The translations under genes were made by a program, and so were the position numbers. A DNA stretch of 18,002 nucleotides, taken from NCBI GenBank assembly GCA_003157715.1, contig PMKK01000344.1, positions 4,203 through 22,204 of the forward strand, in the 5' to 3' direction. Positions 7,330-15,561 of the stretch are shown here, piece after piece. Numbering within the stretch: the first letter of the stretch is position 1; each line of letters begins with the position of its first letter. The notes under the pieces are model-generated. The model was not told the DNA's origin. It searched no databases and worked only from the letters and a program-made list of their open reading frames with translations. Origin of the DNA: Actinomycetota bacterium (GTDB taxonomy: Bacteria; Actinomycetota; Thermoleophilia; UBA2241).

Positions 7330-7374
7330 CAGGGGACCTGCCCCCTCGCTCCCTCCCCCCTCACGCGGCGCCGC

Positions 7375-7413
7375 GAAAGGGGCGGTCCGATCTCCGATCG
7401 GACCGCCCCTTTC
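7375..7413. terminator. Bidirectional hairpin between the two convergent operons
   Basis: GAAAGGGGCGGTCCGATC pairs perfectly with its complement ending at 7413, giving an 18-bp stem and a three-base loop (TCC). There is no T-tract of note on the plus side. It lies 45 nt after the permease stop and about 180 nt beyond the end of the minus operon, so it can close transcripts from both sides. The second hairpin of the window (17571-17607) has the same build. Confidence 0.8.
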
Positions 7414-7522
7414 CGTCTGCCGCTTCCTCGTTGCCGGTTCGGGACTACAGCCGCCCGTCGCGGCCCGTTCCCGAGCCGCGGTCTGGACACTCCTGGACTG
7501 GTCGAGACTCTCCAAGGGCCAT

Positions 7523-7576
7523 CCAGGACCGTCCGGATCGCCAGGACTGTCGGGACCGCCAGGACACTCCCAGGCT
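7523..7576. repeat. Degenerate 18-nt repeats, about three units
   Basis: Units starting CCAGGAC at 7523, 7541 and 7559 are related (CCAGGACCGTCCGGATCG, CCAGGACTGTCGGGACCG, then a more diverged third). They fill most of the space between the hairpin and the stop of the last minus-strand gene. They are outside any gene I can support; the rest of 7414-7589 shows nothing recognisable. Confidence 0.5.
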
Positions 7577-7589
7577 GCCCTGAGCTGTC

Positions 7590-8639
7590 TTAGTCGCGCG
7601 GCCGGCGACGCAGCGCGTCGGCTGCCGCCCGCAGGTTGGCGGCCGGCGTGCGGGCGCCGATGCCGCAGGCCGGCGCGACGATCCCGGCGCCGCGCCGGGC
7701 ACTGGCCTGGGCAGCCGCGGCGATGGTCGCCGGACGGCCGTACTGCAGCAGGTAGGTGCTGAGGTTGCCCATGGCGACCTTGCTGGGCGCCAGCTCGCGC
7801 AACGAGCGCAGCCGCACCCCGCTGTCGACGCTGACGACAGGTGCGGCGAGCTTGTCGAGCGTCGCGGCGAGCACGGTCGCGTCGCCGCAAACGTGCACGA
7901 TGGTGGGCAGCCCGCGCGCCGCGAAGTGGCGCGTGATGTCGTCCACATAGGGAGCGGCAAACTCGGCGAAGGCGCGCGCGCCGAGCAGCTCACCGGTGGC
8001 GCTGGGGTCGGCTATGCAGACCACGTCGGCGCCGGCCGCGGCAAGCGCGTCGCCAAAGACAAGCAGGGCAGCGGTGCAGATCTCGAGCAGGCGGTGGGCG
8101 CCGGCCGGGTCGCGGCGCAGCGCGCGATAGAACGTCAGCGGCTCGATCAGCGACGTCGCCAGGCTGACCGGCCCGGTGAGACAGACGATGATCGGCAGCT
8201 CGCCCGGCTGACCGGCGAGTGCCCGCACGGCGGCGGCGACCACGGCGGCGCGCCCCGCACCCGGATCGAACGCGGCGATCCGGTCGATCTCCGCCAGGTG
8301 GTCGAGCAGGTAGGAGCTCACCCTGGGCTCGGTGTCGCGCGTGCCGAGGTAGACCTCGGCTCCCAGACCTTCGGCCTCGACGGTCATGCAGAAGGGCAGA
8401 CCGAGGTTCTCGATCCCGGTGACCTGACTGGCGGATCGCGCCAGGCGAGCCATCGCGTCGGCGCTGGCGTGCGCGGCCGGCCACTCGGCGCCCGCCGCAT
8501 CCATCGCGTCGACCACCGCCATGTTCATCATGCCTCCCGGGCAGACGAACGGGCGCCGGTCGACCGGCTCACGTCTGACCGCGGCCAGCAGCCGTTCGCG
8601 TGGGGCAAGCTCGCCGGGCAGCCGGGTCGCCGCCTTCAC
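7590..8639 (-). CDS. UroD/MtaA-family corrinoid-dependent methyltransferase (first of two)
   Basis: This 349-residue TIM-barrel protein belongs to the uroporphyrinogen decarboxylase/MtaA family. The zinc site of the methyltransferase branch is present: H249-V-C251 in IVHVCGD, and C325 in VAPACGIGARTP. The spacing is close to that of MtaA, whose zinc activates a thiol acceptor. The GTG start overlaps the preceding stop (GTGA), so it is coupled to the second paralogue upstream. It is the last gene of the operon. In known systems such proteins move a methyl group from a methylated corrinoid protein to a thiol (CoM in methanogens) or, in some branches, from substrate to corrinoid. Since an actinobacterium has no CoM pathway that I would expect, the acceptor may be another thiol, such as homocysteine or a small alkanethiol. 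It is not haem-pathway HemE, given the zinc motif and the context. Confidence 0.85.
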   Translation of the reverse strand: MKAATRLPGELAPRERLLAAVRREPVDRRPFVCPGGMMNMAVVDAMDAAGAEWPAAHASADAMARLARSASQVTGIENLGLPFCMTVEAEGLGAEVYLGTRDTEPRVSSYLLDHLAEIDRIAAFDPGAGRAAVVAAAVRALAGQPGELPIIVCLTGPVSLATSLIEPLTFYRALRRDPAGAHRLLEICTAALLVFGDALAAAGADVVCIADPSATGELLGARAFAEFAAPYVDDITRHFAARGLPTIVHVCGDATVLAATLDKLAAPVVSVDSGVRLRSLRELAPSKVAMGNLSTYLLQYGRPATIAAAAQASARRGAGIVAPACGIGARTPAANLRAAADALRRRPRD

Positions 8640-9718
8640 GACGCCACCGTCTGGTAGCGACCGTGAAGCCGGGCCGTGTCGACGAGAGCATCGACGTTCT
8701 CCGGCCGCGCGTGGGGCGGCAGCCCGCAGGCCGGCATGAGAACGTAGCCGCCCGGGTGGCGGCGGCCGCGAGCGATGCAGGCGCCCGCAACCGCCGCCAC
8801 CTCGGCGGCGCTACCGGTCTGCAACAGGGTCGTAGGGACGTTGCCTCCCACGATGCACGACTCGCCGAAGAAGTCGCCGACCTCGAGCAGGTCCATCTCG
8901 GCACCGATGCTGAACAGCGGTCGCTCAGGCAGCGGCACGGCGTCGCGCCACAGGCGCAGGGTGCGCCGGTGGTCGCCGCACAGATGGATCACCCAGGTCG
9001 TCACGCCGCGCGCCAGCAGCGCCTCGTGGATGCGGACCTCGCAGGGCAGCGTGAAGCGCTCGAAGACCGCGGGACTCACCACGGCCTGGGACTCGGTCGG
9101 AAAGGCCTCGAAGACCGAGCAGTTGCCGGCTCCGAACTCGGCGATGAAGACGTCGGCGATGCGCAGGATGTAGTCGGTGACGAGCTCGAGCAGCCGCGCC
9201 ACGGTGGCGGGCTCTTTGCGCGTCCAGCGCAGGAGACGCTCGGCGCCGATCATCTGCACGGCCTCGAACAGCGGCGAACCACCCGTGATGCACGGCGCGA
9301 TCCCCGCCGCCCAGGCGAGGCGAGCGAACTCGAGCGTACGGCTCGTGGCGGGCGCCTCGCGGGGGTCGGGTACCGTGAGCGCCTCCACTTCGGCCGGCGT
9401 CTCGGCGACCGGCCTCGAGGTGAACGGAAACCCTCCGTCGCGAGCTTGCGGAAAGGCGATCTCGCCGCCGAAGTCCCAGGTCCCCCAGCCCGGCATCGCG
9501 TAACTGGGCGAGCCGTCCCACCCGTGCCGCGCGGCCGCTTCCTGCTGGCAGCGCAAGGCGACGGCCGGCTCGAGGTAGTAGTCACGAAAGCTGACGCCGG
9601 CAAGGACGGCGGTGTACGCGCTGGCGAAGGCATTGACCGGCACGCGGTCGAGCGGCTCCGCGGCGAGCAGACGTCGTACCCGCTCGCCGGGCGTCAGCTC
9701 GTCGGCCGGGGCGGTCAC
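8636..9718 (-). CDS. UroD/MtaA-family corrinoid-dependent methyltransferase (second of two)
   Basis: This 360-residue paralogue differs clearly from its neighbour, with a separate N-terminal half (FRDYYLEPAVALRCQQEAA, YAMPGWGTWDFGGEIAFP). It has the same zinc motif: H245-L-C247 in VIHLCGDH, and C331 in LMPACGLPPH. The GTG start overlaps the corrinoid protein stop by four bases (GTGA). The two enzymes flanking one corrinoid protein suggest one loads the methyl group and the other unloads it. No MtaB-, MttB- or MtmB-type substrate methyltransferase is present in the window, which supports one UroD-type enzyme playing that part, as CmuA does for chloromethane. The direction of each is unknown. 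Confidence 0.84.
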   Translation of the reverse strand: MTAPADELTPGERVRRLLAAEPLDRVPVNAFASAYTAVLAGVSFRDYYLEPAVALRCQQEAAARHGWDGSPSYAMPGWGTWDFGGEIAFPQARDGGFPFTSRPVAETPAEVEALTVPDPREAPATSRTLEFARLAWAAGIAPCITGGSPLFEAVQMIGAERLLRWTRKEPATVARLLELVTDYILRIADVFIAEFGAGNCSVFEAFPTESQAVVSPAVFERFTLPCEVRIHEALLARGVTTWVIHLCGDHRRTLRLWRDAVPLPERPLFSIGAEMDLLEVGDFFGESCIVGGNVPTTLLQTGSAAEVAAVAGACIARGRRHPGGYVLMPACGLPPHARPENVDALVDTARLHGRYQTVAS

Positions 9719-10374
9719 GCAGGCACCCCGGCGAGCTCCCGCGCCACCTCGACGGCATGCGAAGCGTTCACGCCGTAACCGTCGGCGCCGATATGCCCGG
9801 CGAAGGCCCGCGTGACGGGGCCGCCGCCGACCAGTACCCGAAAGCGGTCGCGCAGGCCGCGCTCGTGCAACAGCCTTACGACGTCGCCCATGCCGTCGAG
9901 AGTCGTCGTCATGAGCGTCGACAGGCAGATCAGTCGCGCGCCGGTCTCGACGGCACGATCGACGAAGGCGGCGATCGGCACGTCGCGGCCGAGGTCGTGG
10001 ACCTCGAACCCGGCCACGCTGAGCATCATGGCCACGAGGTTCTTGCCGATGTCGTGCGTGTCGCCCTCGACCACCCCGATCACCACCCCGACGCGCTCAC
10101 CAGCGGTGGCCGCCACGCTGAGATGGGGCTCCAGGATCTCGAGCGCGACGCCCATCGCGTCGGAGCACAGCAGCAGCTCCGGCACGAAGTACTCCTGCGA
10201 CTCGAACAGCTCGCCGGCGCGCTCCATGCCGGCCACGAGCCCCTGCTGGATCGCCTCGTAGGCGTCGAGGCCGGCGGCCAGCGCCTCGTGGGCGAGCTCG
10301 CCCGCCCGCTCGTCGTCCATCTCGACGACGGCGCCGGCCAGGTCTGTCAGGATGTCCTCGTGGCTGCGGGTCAC
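9715..10374 (-). CDS. Corrinoid (B12-binding) methyl-carrier protein, MtaC/MttC type
   Basis: This is a 219-residue protein with the two-domain layout of methyl-carrier corrinoid proteins. An N-terminal helical cap domain (roughly residues 5-90) includes QQGLVAGMERAGELFESQEYFVPELLLCSDAM. The Rossmann B12-binding domain follows, with the base-off/His-on motif D105-T-H107-D-I-G110 in GDTHDIGKNL. Typical later strands are LICLSTLMTTT and VLVGGGPVT. H107 should be the lower cobalt ligand. I chose the GTG at 10374, six bases after GAGAGGA; the longer frame to 10425 has no good site. It shuttles a methyl group between the two UroD-type enzymes downstream and is kept in the Co(I) state by the activator encoded just upstream. 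Confidence 0.93.
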   Translation of the reverse strand: MTRSHEDILTDLAGAVVEMDDERAGELAHEALAAGLDAYEAIQQGLVAGMERAGELFESQEYFVPELLLCSDAMGVALEILEPHLSVAATAGERVGVVIGVVEGDTHDIGKNLVAMMLSVAGFEVHDLGRDVPIAAFVDRAVETGARLICLSTLMTTTLDGMGDVVRLLHERGLRDRFRVLVGGGPVTRAFAGHIGADGYGVNASHAVEVARELAGVPA

Positions 10375-10437
10375 GACGTTCCTCTCACGCGAAGTTGCCT
10401 GGTCTGATAACGAGCGGACGAGCACCGCCCGCGCGCT

Positions 10438-12126
10438 TCACGAGCGCACCGGCGCCGGGGCCCGTTTCACGAGCTCGCGAGGGTGTCGTTCGGCCCCCGC
10501 CTGGCCCCGGCTCGGAAAGGCCATCTTCTCGGCCAGCAGGCGTTCGAAGCGGGGCAGGGTCGAGAGCTCCACGTGCCGCACGCCGCCCGCGACGGTGGCG
10601 GCGCGCGCGCGTTGGGCGCGCGACAGCAGGCACATCACGGCGCCGCTCTTGGACGTGTTGCCGACCACCTCGACGCGGTCCTCGAGCTCGTAGGGCACGA
10701 GCCCGAGCGCGACCAGGCTCTCGCGGCGTACGTGATGTCCGAACTGGCCGGCGATCAGCAGCCGCGCCACCCGGCGCGCGTCGATGCCCGCCGCCCCGAG
10801 CAGGGCGGCGATGCCCGAGGCGATGGCGCCTTTGGCGAGCTGCACCTGGCGTACGTCGCCCTGTGAGAACGAGATCTCACGCGCGCCCGTGGCGCTCAGC
10901 ACGTAGCGGCGCGGCCCGTCGCGCAGCAGCGCGGCCCAGGGCCGGCCCTCGGCGGCCCTCGCGAACCGGCCCGACGGCTCGACGACGCCGGCTTCGAGCA
11001 GCGCCGCCGCCACGTCGATGACGCCGGAGCCGCACAGCCCGAGCGGCTGCCCTCCGCCGATCGTCGCCGGCGAGACCGCACCGTCGACGACCCGGGCCGC
11101 GTCGATCGCGCCCGGAGCGGCGCGCATGCCGCAGGAGATGCCCATGCCTTCGAACGCCGGGCCCGCGGCACACGAGCAGGCCCAAAGACCGTCGCGAGAG
11201 CCCAGCACGACTTCGCCGTTCGTACCCATGTCGACGAGCAGCCCGATGCGCTCGCGGTCGGGCAGCCCCGTGGCCAGCAGACCGGCCACGATGTCGCCGC
11301 CCACGAACGCCGAGACCGCGGGCACGCAGAACACCTCGGCGCCCTCGCTTGCCGCCCACCCGAGCGCCGCCGCCGGGCGCGGCGGCGGCGCGGCGGCGGT
11401 GGGCTCGTAGGGCGCCCGGCCGAGCCCCGAGACCTCGAGATCGAGCAGAAGGTGGGTCATGGCCGTATTGCCGGCCACCACGTAGCGACGAATGTCGTCG
11501 CGCCGCTGCGCCGCGTCGCGGCAGGCCTCGCCGGTGATCCTGTCGACGCAGGCGCGGATGACCCGGGCGAGCTCGCCGCGGTGCTCGGCCTGGACCGCAT
11601 ACCGGACGCGGCTGAGCACATCGTGGCCGAAGGCGGTCTGCGGGTTGAGGGCCGTGCCGGCGGCCAGCTCCGCGCCGCTGCGCAGGTCGATCAGGCCGAC
11701 GGCCACCGTCGTCGTGCCGATGTCGACCGCCACACCGAGCGCGGGGCGACCGTCGCCGGGCACCCGGTCCCGCCTGAAGTCGCCCATCACGCCCGCGCCC
11801 AGCACGTCCGATTCGACGGTGGCCGTCTCCTCGATCTCGACCGTCGCGGCGCCGAGCACGCGGCAACGGCAGGCGAGACGCACACCACGCTGGAGCTCCG
11901 CCTCGGTCAGCAGTGCACGCTCGTCGGCGGTGGGTGCGCCCACCAGGCCCTGGACGATGCGCACGCGGCACTTGCCGCAGGTGCCCGCGCCACCGCACGG
12001 CGCGCCGAGCGCTGCCCCGGCGGCGCGCGCCGCGTCCAGCAGCAGGGTGCCCGGCGCGACGTCCTGCACAATTGCAGAAGGCCGCCACCGCAGGCGGCCG
12101 CTCGCAGGCGGCAGATCTCCCGCCAC
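10438..12126 (-). CDS. Corrinoid-activating Fe-S ATPase (RACo-type, DUF4445)
   Basis: This 562-residue protein restores inactive Co(II) corrinoid to Co(I) using ATP and one electron. The N-terminal plant-type [2Fe-2S] ferredoxin domain has C44-x5-C50-x2-C53 and a last cysteine at C86 (LACRC). A linker follows, then the ASKHA ATPase domain with GVAVDIGTTTVAVGLIDL (phosphate-1 loop), AGNTAMTHLLL, LLVDMGTNGEVVLGS, GLCGSGVIDVAAALLEAG and LLIAGQFGHHV. This architecture is the RACo type rather than the [4Fe-4S] RamA of methanogens. I take the GTG at 12126, four bases after the stop of the preceding gene (TAA GGCC GTG); the frame to 12210 would overlap that gene. Its presence shows the corrinoid protein works in true methyl transfer, where occasional oxidation needs repair. 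Confidence 0.92.
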   Translation of the reverse strand: MAGDLPPASGRLRWRPSAIVQDVAPGTLLLDAARAAGAALGAPCGGAGTCGKCRVRIVQGLVGAPTADERALLTEAELQRGVRLACRCRVLGAATVEIEETATVESDVLGAGVMGDFRRDRVPGDGRPALGVAVDIGTTTVAVGLIDLRSGAELAAGTALNPQTAFGHDVLSRVRYAVQAEHRGELARVIRACVDRITGEACRDAAQRRDDIRRYVVAGNTAMTHLLLDLEVSGLGRAPYEPTAAAPPPRPAAALGWAASEGAEVFCVPAVSAFVGGDIVAGLLATGLPDRERIGLLVDMGTNGEVVLGSRDGLWACSCAAGPAFEGMGISCGMRAAPGAIDAARVVDGAVSPATIGGGQPLGLCGSGVIDVAAALLEAGVVEPSGRFARAAEGRPWAALLRDGPRRYVLSATGAREISFSQGDVRQVQLAKGAIASGIAALLGAAGIDARRVARLLIAGQFGHHVRRESLVALGLVPYELEDRVEVVGNTSKSGAVMCLLSRAQRARAATVAGGVRHVELSTLPRFERLLAEKMAFPSRGQAGAERHPRELVKRAPAPVRS

Positions 12127-12130
12127 GGCC

Positions 12131-13303
12131 TTACCGGTGCGCCGCGGCCGAACCGGCTGCCTGCGCGGCCACCAGCGCCTGTCCGAGGTCGGCGATGAGG
12201 TCGTCGACATGCTCGAGCCCGACCGACACTCGGATGAGATCGCCGGTGATGCCCACCCCGCGCTGCACGTCTTCGGGCATGGCCGCGTGGGTCATGGTCG
12301 CGGGGTGTTCGATGAGCGACTCGACGCCGCCGAGCGACTCGGCCAGCGCGAACAGCTCGACCGCGCCCAGCAGGGCGAGCGCCGCCTCGGTGCCGCCGCG
12401 CACGCGAAACGAGAAGGTGCCGCCCGAGCCGCTTGCCTGCCGCTCCGCCAGCGCGTGCTGGGGGTGGCTCTCGAGGCCGGGGTGGAGCACCTCGGCGACC
12501 GCCGCATGGGCCTCGAGGTAGCGGGCCACCGCCAGCGCGCTCGCGTCGTGCGCGGCCATGCGCACGGCCAGCGTCTTGACGCCGCGCGAGACGAGGAAAC
12601 AGTCGAGCGGCGCCTGCCCGGTGCCCATGGCGTTCTGCAGGAAGAAGATGCGCTCGGCAAGCTGCGCGTCGCCGGTGACGGCCGCCCCGCCGACCACGTC
12701 GGAATGGCCGTTGATGTACTTCGTCGTCGAGTGCAGCACGACGTCGATGCCGTGCTCGAGGGGCCGCTGAAAGTAGGGCGAGAGGAACGTGTTGTCACAG
12801 ACCGTGATGACTCCCCGCTCACGCGCGAGGTCGGCGATCGCCCGCAAGTCGAGCAGCCGCATGAGCGGATTGGTCGGCGTTTCGACCCACACCAGCTTCG
12901 TGTTCTCGCGAAAGGCCGCCTTCAAAGCGTCGAGATCGCGCAGGTCGACGAACTCGACCGCGACACCCTGGCGTGCGGTCACGCCGGTAAGCAGGCGATA
13001 GGTGCCGCCGTAGAGGTCGAGCTGGACGACGACGTGATCGCCGGCCGAGAGCAGCGAAAGAAGGGTCGCCACTGCCGACATGCCGCTTGAGAAGGCAAAG
13101 CCATGGCGCCCGCCTTCGAGCGCGGCAAGACAGTCCTCGAGCGCCTTGCGGGTCGGGTTGCCCGTTCTCGTGTAGTCGAACGGTCCCGGTTTGCCGACGT
13201 CTTCGAAGGCGAACGTCGAGGTCTGGTAGATCGGGGGGATCACCGCCCCGTAGGTCGGGTCGGGCTCCTGGCCCACGTGCGTGGCGAGTGTCTCGAATCT
13301 CAC
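12131..13303 (-). CDS. Cystathionine gamma-synthase/gamma-lyase family PLP enzyme
   Basis: This is a 390-residue fold-type I PLP enzyme of the Cys/Met metabolism family. The whole family pattern is visible: YTRTGNPTR, FSSGMSA, DLYGGTYRL, VETPTNPLMRL, DNTFLSPYFQRPLEHG, then HSTTKYINGHSDVVGG with PLP lysine K195, and SLGGVESLIEHPATMTHA near the C-terminus. Members make cystathionine, split it, release methanethiol from methionine, or sulfhydrylate acyl-homoserine; sequence alone does not choose between these. The cysteine synthase just upstream suggests a transsulfuration pair. In this operon it may instead trap or release a thiol made by the nitrogenase-like enzyme. The GTG start lies ten bases after the cysteine synthase stop, with GAGG overlapping that stop. 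Confidence 0.9.
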   Translation of the reverse strand: MRFETLATHVGQEPDPTYGAVIPPIYQTSTFAFEDVGKPGPFDYTRTGNPTRKALEDCLAALEGGRHGFAFSSGMSAVATLLSLLSAGDHVVVQLDLYGGTYRLLTGVTARQGVAVEFVDLRDLDALKAAFRENTKLVWVETPTNPLMRLLDLRAIADLARERGVITVCDNTFLSPYFQRPLEHGIDVVLHSTTKYINGHSDVVGGAAVTGDAQLAERIFFLQNAMGTGQAPLDCFLVSRGVKTLAVRMAAHDASALAVARYLEAHAAVAEVLHPGLESHPQHALAERQASGSGGTFSFRVRGGTEAALALLGAVELFALAESLGGVESLIEHPATMTHAAMPEDVQRGVGITGDLIRVSVGLEHVDDLIADLGQALVAAQAAGSAAAHR

Positions 13304-13313
13304 GGCTGCGACC

Positions 13314-14249
13314 TCACAGATCTTCGTTGAACAGGGCAGTCGACAGGTAGCGTTCGCCCGTGTCGGGCAGTACGACCACGACGAGTTTACCCTCGCTGCC
13401 CGGCCGCTTTGCCAGCTGCACCGCCGCGAACGCCGCCGCGCCCGACGAGATACCCACCAGTAGACCCTCTTCGCGAGCGAGCAGCCGCCCGGTCTCGAGG
13501 GCCTCGTCGTTTCTCACCTTGAAGACCTCGTCGATGACGCCGCGGTCGAGCACCTCGGGCACGAAGCCCGCGCCGATGCCCTGGATCTTGTGCGGTCCCG
13601 GCGCGCCCCCCGAGAGCACCGGCGAGGACAGCGGCTCGACGGCGACGATCTTGAGCCCGGGCTTGCGCGACTTCAGCACGTCGCCGACACCGGTGATCGT
13701 GCCGCCCGTGCCCACGCCGGCGACGAAGACATCGACGTCGCCGTCGGTGTCGTCCCAGACCTCCTCGGCCGTGGTCTCGCGGTGGATCTGCGGGTTTGCC
13801 GGATTCTTGAACTGCTGCGGCAACACCCCGTGAGGGATCCGCGCCGCCAGCTCTTCGGCCTTGCGCACCGCGCCGGGCATCCCCTGGGCGCCCGGCGTAA
13901 GGACCAGTTCGGCGCCGTAGGCCTTGAGCAGGTTGCGCCGCTCGACCGAAAACGTGTCGGGCATGGTCAGCACGAGCCGGTAGCCGCGAGCCGCGGCCAC
14001 GAATGCCAGGGCGATGCCCGTATTGCCGCTGGTGGGCTCCACGATGACCGACTGGGGCGTGAGCGTGCCGTCGTCTTCGGCGGCCTTGATCATGGCCAGA
14101 CCGATCCGGTCCTTGACGCTGCCCGCGGGGTTGAACGACTCGAGCTTGGCGACCACCCGGCCTCCGACCGCGCCGGTCACCCGTTCGCTCAGCTCCAGGA
14201 GCGGGGTATGGCCGATGAGCTCTGTGAGGCTCTTGGCGATGCGCGTCAC
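13314..14249 (-). CDS. cysK: Cysteine synthase (O-acetylserine sulfhydrylase)
   Basis: This 311-residue fold-type II PLP enzyme has a normal length for CysK. Marks are [10 protein letters not shown] at the start, [10 protein letters not shown] with PLP lysine K46, [12 protein letters not shown] (substrate loop), [12 protein letters not shown] (phosphate cup), and [15 protein letters not shown]. There is no CBS domain. It joins sulfide, or possibly another small nucleophile such as a thiol, to O-acetylserine. The GTG at 14249 has a clear GGAGG six bases upstream, so the longer frame to 14378, which overlaps the reductase gene, is wrong. No serine acetyltransferase is present in the window. Within nitrogenase operons such a gene may supply cysteine for Fe-S cluster building. 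Here, next to a gamma-synthase/lyase, it also fits a thiol-assimilation route. Confidence 0.92.
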   Translation of the reverse strand: MTRIAKSLTELIGHTPLLELSERVTGAVGGRVVAKLESFNPAGSVKDRIGLAMIKAAEDDGTLTPQSVIVEPTSGNTGIALAFVAAARGYRLVLTMPDTFSVERRNLLKAYGAELVLTPGAQGMPGAVRKAEELAARIPHGVLPQQFKNPANPQIHRETTAEEVWDDTDGDVDVFVAGVGTGGTITGVGDVLKSRKPGLKIVAVEPLSSPVLSGGAPGPHKIQGIGAGFVPEVLDRGVIDEVFKVRNDEALETGRLLAREEGLLVGISSGAAAFAAVQLAKRPGSEGKLVVVVLPDTGERYLSTALFNEDL

Positions 14250-14302
14250 TTTTGTCCTCCGCACGGTCGGGGTCTTTGGGGGTACGCCCAAGTCCGGTTG
14301 AG

Positions 14303-15181
14303 CTAGATGCCTTCGGCGGCGCCGCCGATGTCGCCGGTCTCGACGGCCAGCAGGCGATCGGCCCACGAGGCCGCCCACGCACGCAGCGCGTCGGTCTCGA
14401 GCGGCGCCGGCACGGTCGATTCGGTGTGCGCGGCGATCGTGCGCGCGAGGCGCCGGTAGATGCCGGCCTGCTCCGAATCGGGGCAGGCTTCGATCGTGGT
14501 CTTGCCCTGAAGCTCGCTCTGGGCGACGGTGACCGAGCGCGGCACGTACTCGACGACGCTCGTGTGGGTCTGCTCCACGAAATCGTCGATGATGTCTTTC
14601 GCATACGGCGTGCTGATCGAGTTGGCGATCACCCCGCCGAGCAGAGCTCCGCCGCTCGACGAGTACTTCTTGATGCCTTTGAAGAGATTGTTGGCCGCGT
14701 AGATCGCCATGAAGTCGGCCGACGAGACCGTGAAGACGTGCTCGGCGATACCCTCCCTGATGGGCATGGCAAAACCGCCGCAGACCACGTCGCCCAGCAC
14801 GTCGTAGATCACGACGTCGAGATCGAGCTCCTCGTAGATCCTGTGCTGCTTTAGGAACTGCACGGCAGCGATGATGCCGCGGCCGGCGCAGCCGACGCCG
14901 GGCGCCGGCCCGCCGGCCTCGACGCAGTAGACCCCGTCGAAGCCCTGAAAGATGACGTCGCCGGGCCTGACCTTGTTGCTTTCGCGCATGGAGTCGAGCA
15001 CGGTGGGAATGCCGGCGCCGCCGCGCAGCGTGTTGGTCGAATCGGCTTTGGGGTCGCAGCCGAACTGCATGACCTTGAGACCGTCGGCGGCAAGGGCGGC
15101 GCTAAGGTTCGAGGTGGTCGTCGACTTGCCGATGCCACCCTTGCCGTAGATCGCTATCTGCTTGGGCCTCTTCTGGCTCAT
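14303..15181 (-). CDS. NifH-like ATP-dependent reductase (Fe protein)
   Basis: This 292-residue NifH/BchL/FrxC-family protein has all key parts. The P-loop is [15 protein letters not shown] (K14, K19), with [10 protein letters not shown] after it. The two [4Fe-4S] ligands are C98 in GVGCAGRG and C134 in [16 protein letters not shown], followed by [12 protein letters not shown]. As a homodimer it should pass single electrons to the D/K P-clusters with ATP hydrolysis. The region usually reading as RAELRR in NifH is QSELQGKT here; an ADP-ribosylation arginine (R100 type) is present in GCAGRG. The ATG overlaps the NifX-like stop (ATGA). It is coded far from D and K, in the opposite operon, while in most nif loci H, D and K lie together. 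Confidence 0.93.
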   Translation of the reverse strand: MSQKRPKQIAIYGKGGIGKSTTTSNLSAALAADGLKVMQFGCDPKADSTNTLRGGAGIPTVLDSMRESNKVRPGDVIFQGFDGVYCVEAGGPAPGVGCAGRGIIAAVQFLKQHRIYEELDLDVVIYDVLGDVVCGGFAMPIREGIAEHVFTVSSADFMAIYAANNLFKGIKKYSSSGGALLGGVIANSISTPYAKDIIDDFVEQTHTSVVEYVPRSVTVAQSELQGKTTIEACPDSEQAGIYRRLARTIAAHTESTVPAPLETDALRAWAASWADRLLAVETGDIGGAAEGI

Positions 15182-15561
15182 GCGGGGCCCCCGAGTCGGC
15201 GCGCGATCGGCGCGCGGTTTCTGGCGAGCAGGGCGTCGAGCGCCTCCGCGATGGTGCCGTAGCCGAGCTGCACGGAGAGGCCGCGGCGCGTCACGGCCGC
15301 GGCCGCCCCGGGACCGATCTCTCGCACGATCACCGCGCGGCAGTCACCGATGACGTCGGCCGCCCGACCGAGGCGTTCTTCGTGTCGTCCCGGCGCTCCG
15401 CAGGCTGGTACGCAGTCCCTCATCTCGATGAGTCTGGCGTCGCCGTCGACGAGCTCATACACAGCGAAGCGCGTGGCGTGGCCGAAGCGCTGCACGTCGA
15501 GCGCGTCGTCGTCGGTCGCCACGGCAACGCGGACCGGCCGTGTCCTGCCGCGCTCAGCCAT
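15178..15561 (-). CDS. NifX/NafY-family cofactor-carrier protein
   Basis: This is a 127-residue single-domain protein of the dinitrogenase iron-molybdenum cofactor family. It starts with [10 protein letters not shown], then [13 protein letters not shown] (residues 25-37), RDCVPACG (C50, C54) and ends with a domain closing on [20 protein letters not shown]. In many bacteria such a domain is fused to the C-terminus of NifB; here it is a separate gene whose ATG overlaps the nifB stop by eight bases (ATGGCTGA). The longer frame to 15657 only reads the nifB tail repeat out of frame. It probably holds the cluster precursor made by NifB and hands it to the D subunit. Confidence 0.85.
   Translation of the reverse strand: MAERGRTRPVRVAVATDDDALDVQRFGHATRFAVYELVDGDARLIEMRDCVPACGAPGRHEERLGRAADVIGDCRAVIVREIGPGAAAAVTRRGLSVQLGYGTIAEALDALLARNRAPIARRLGGPA

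Noticed and set aside
7414..7589. Collagen-like coding sequence on the minus strand (GPDSPGDPDGPG)
   Set aside because: It lies beyond the stop of the last operon gene, has no start or ribosome site, and is explained by the degenerate 18-nt repeat.
7590..9718. Uroporphyrinogen decarboxylase (HemE) of haem synthesis
   Set aside because: Both proteins carry the H-x-C...C zinc motif of methyltransferases and flank a corrinoid protein and its activator.
11492..13090. 532-codon plus-strand frame over RACo and the gamma-synthase/lyase gene
   Set aside because: Shadow frame with biased composition opposite two well-supported genes.
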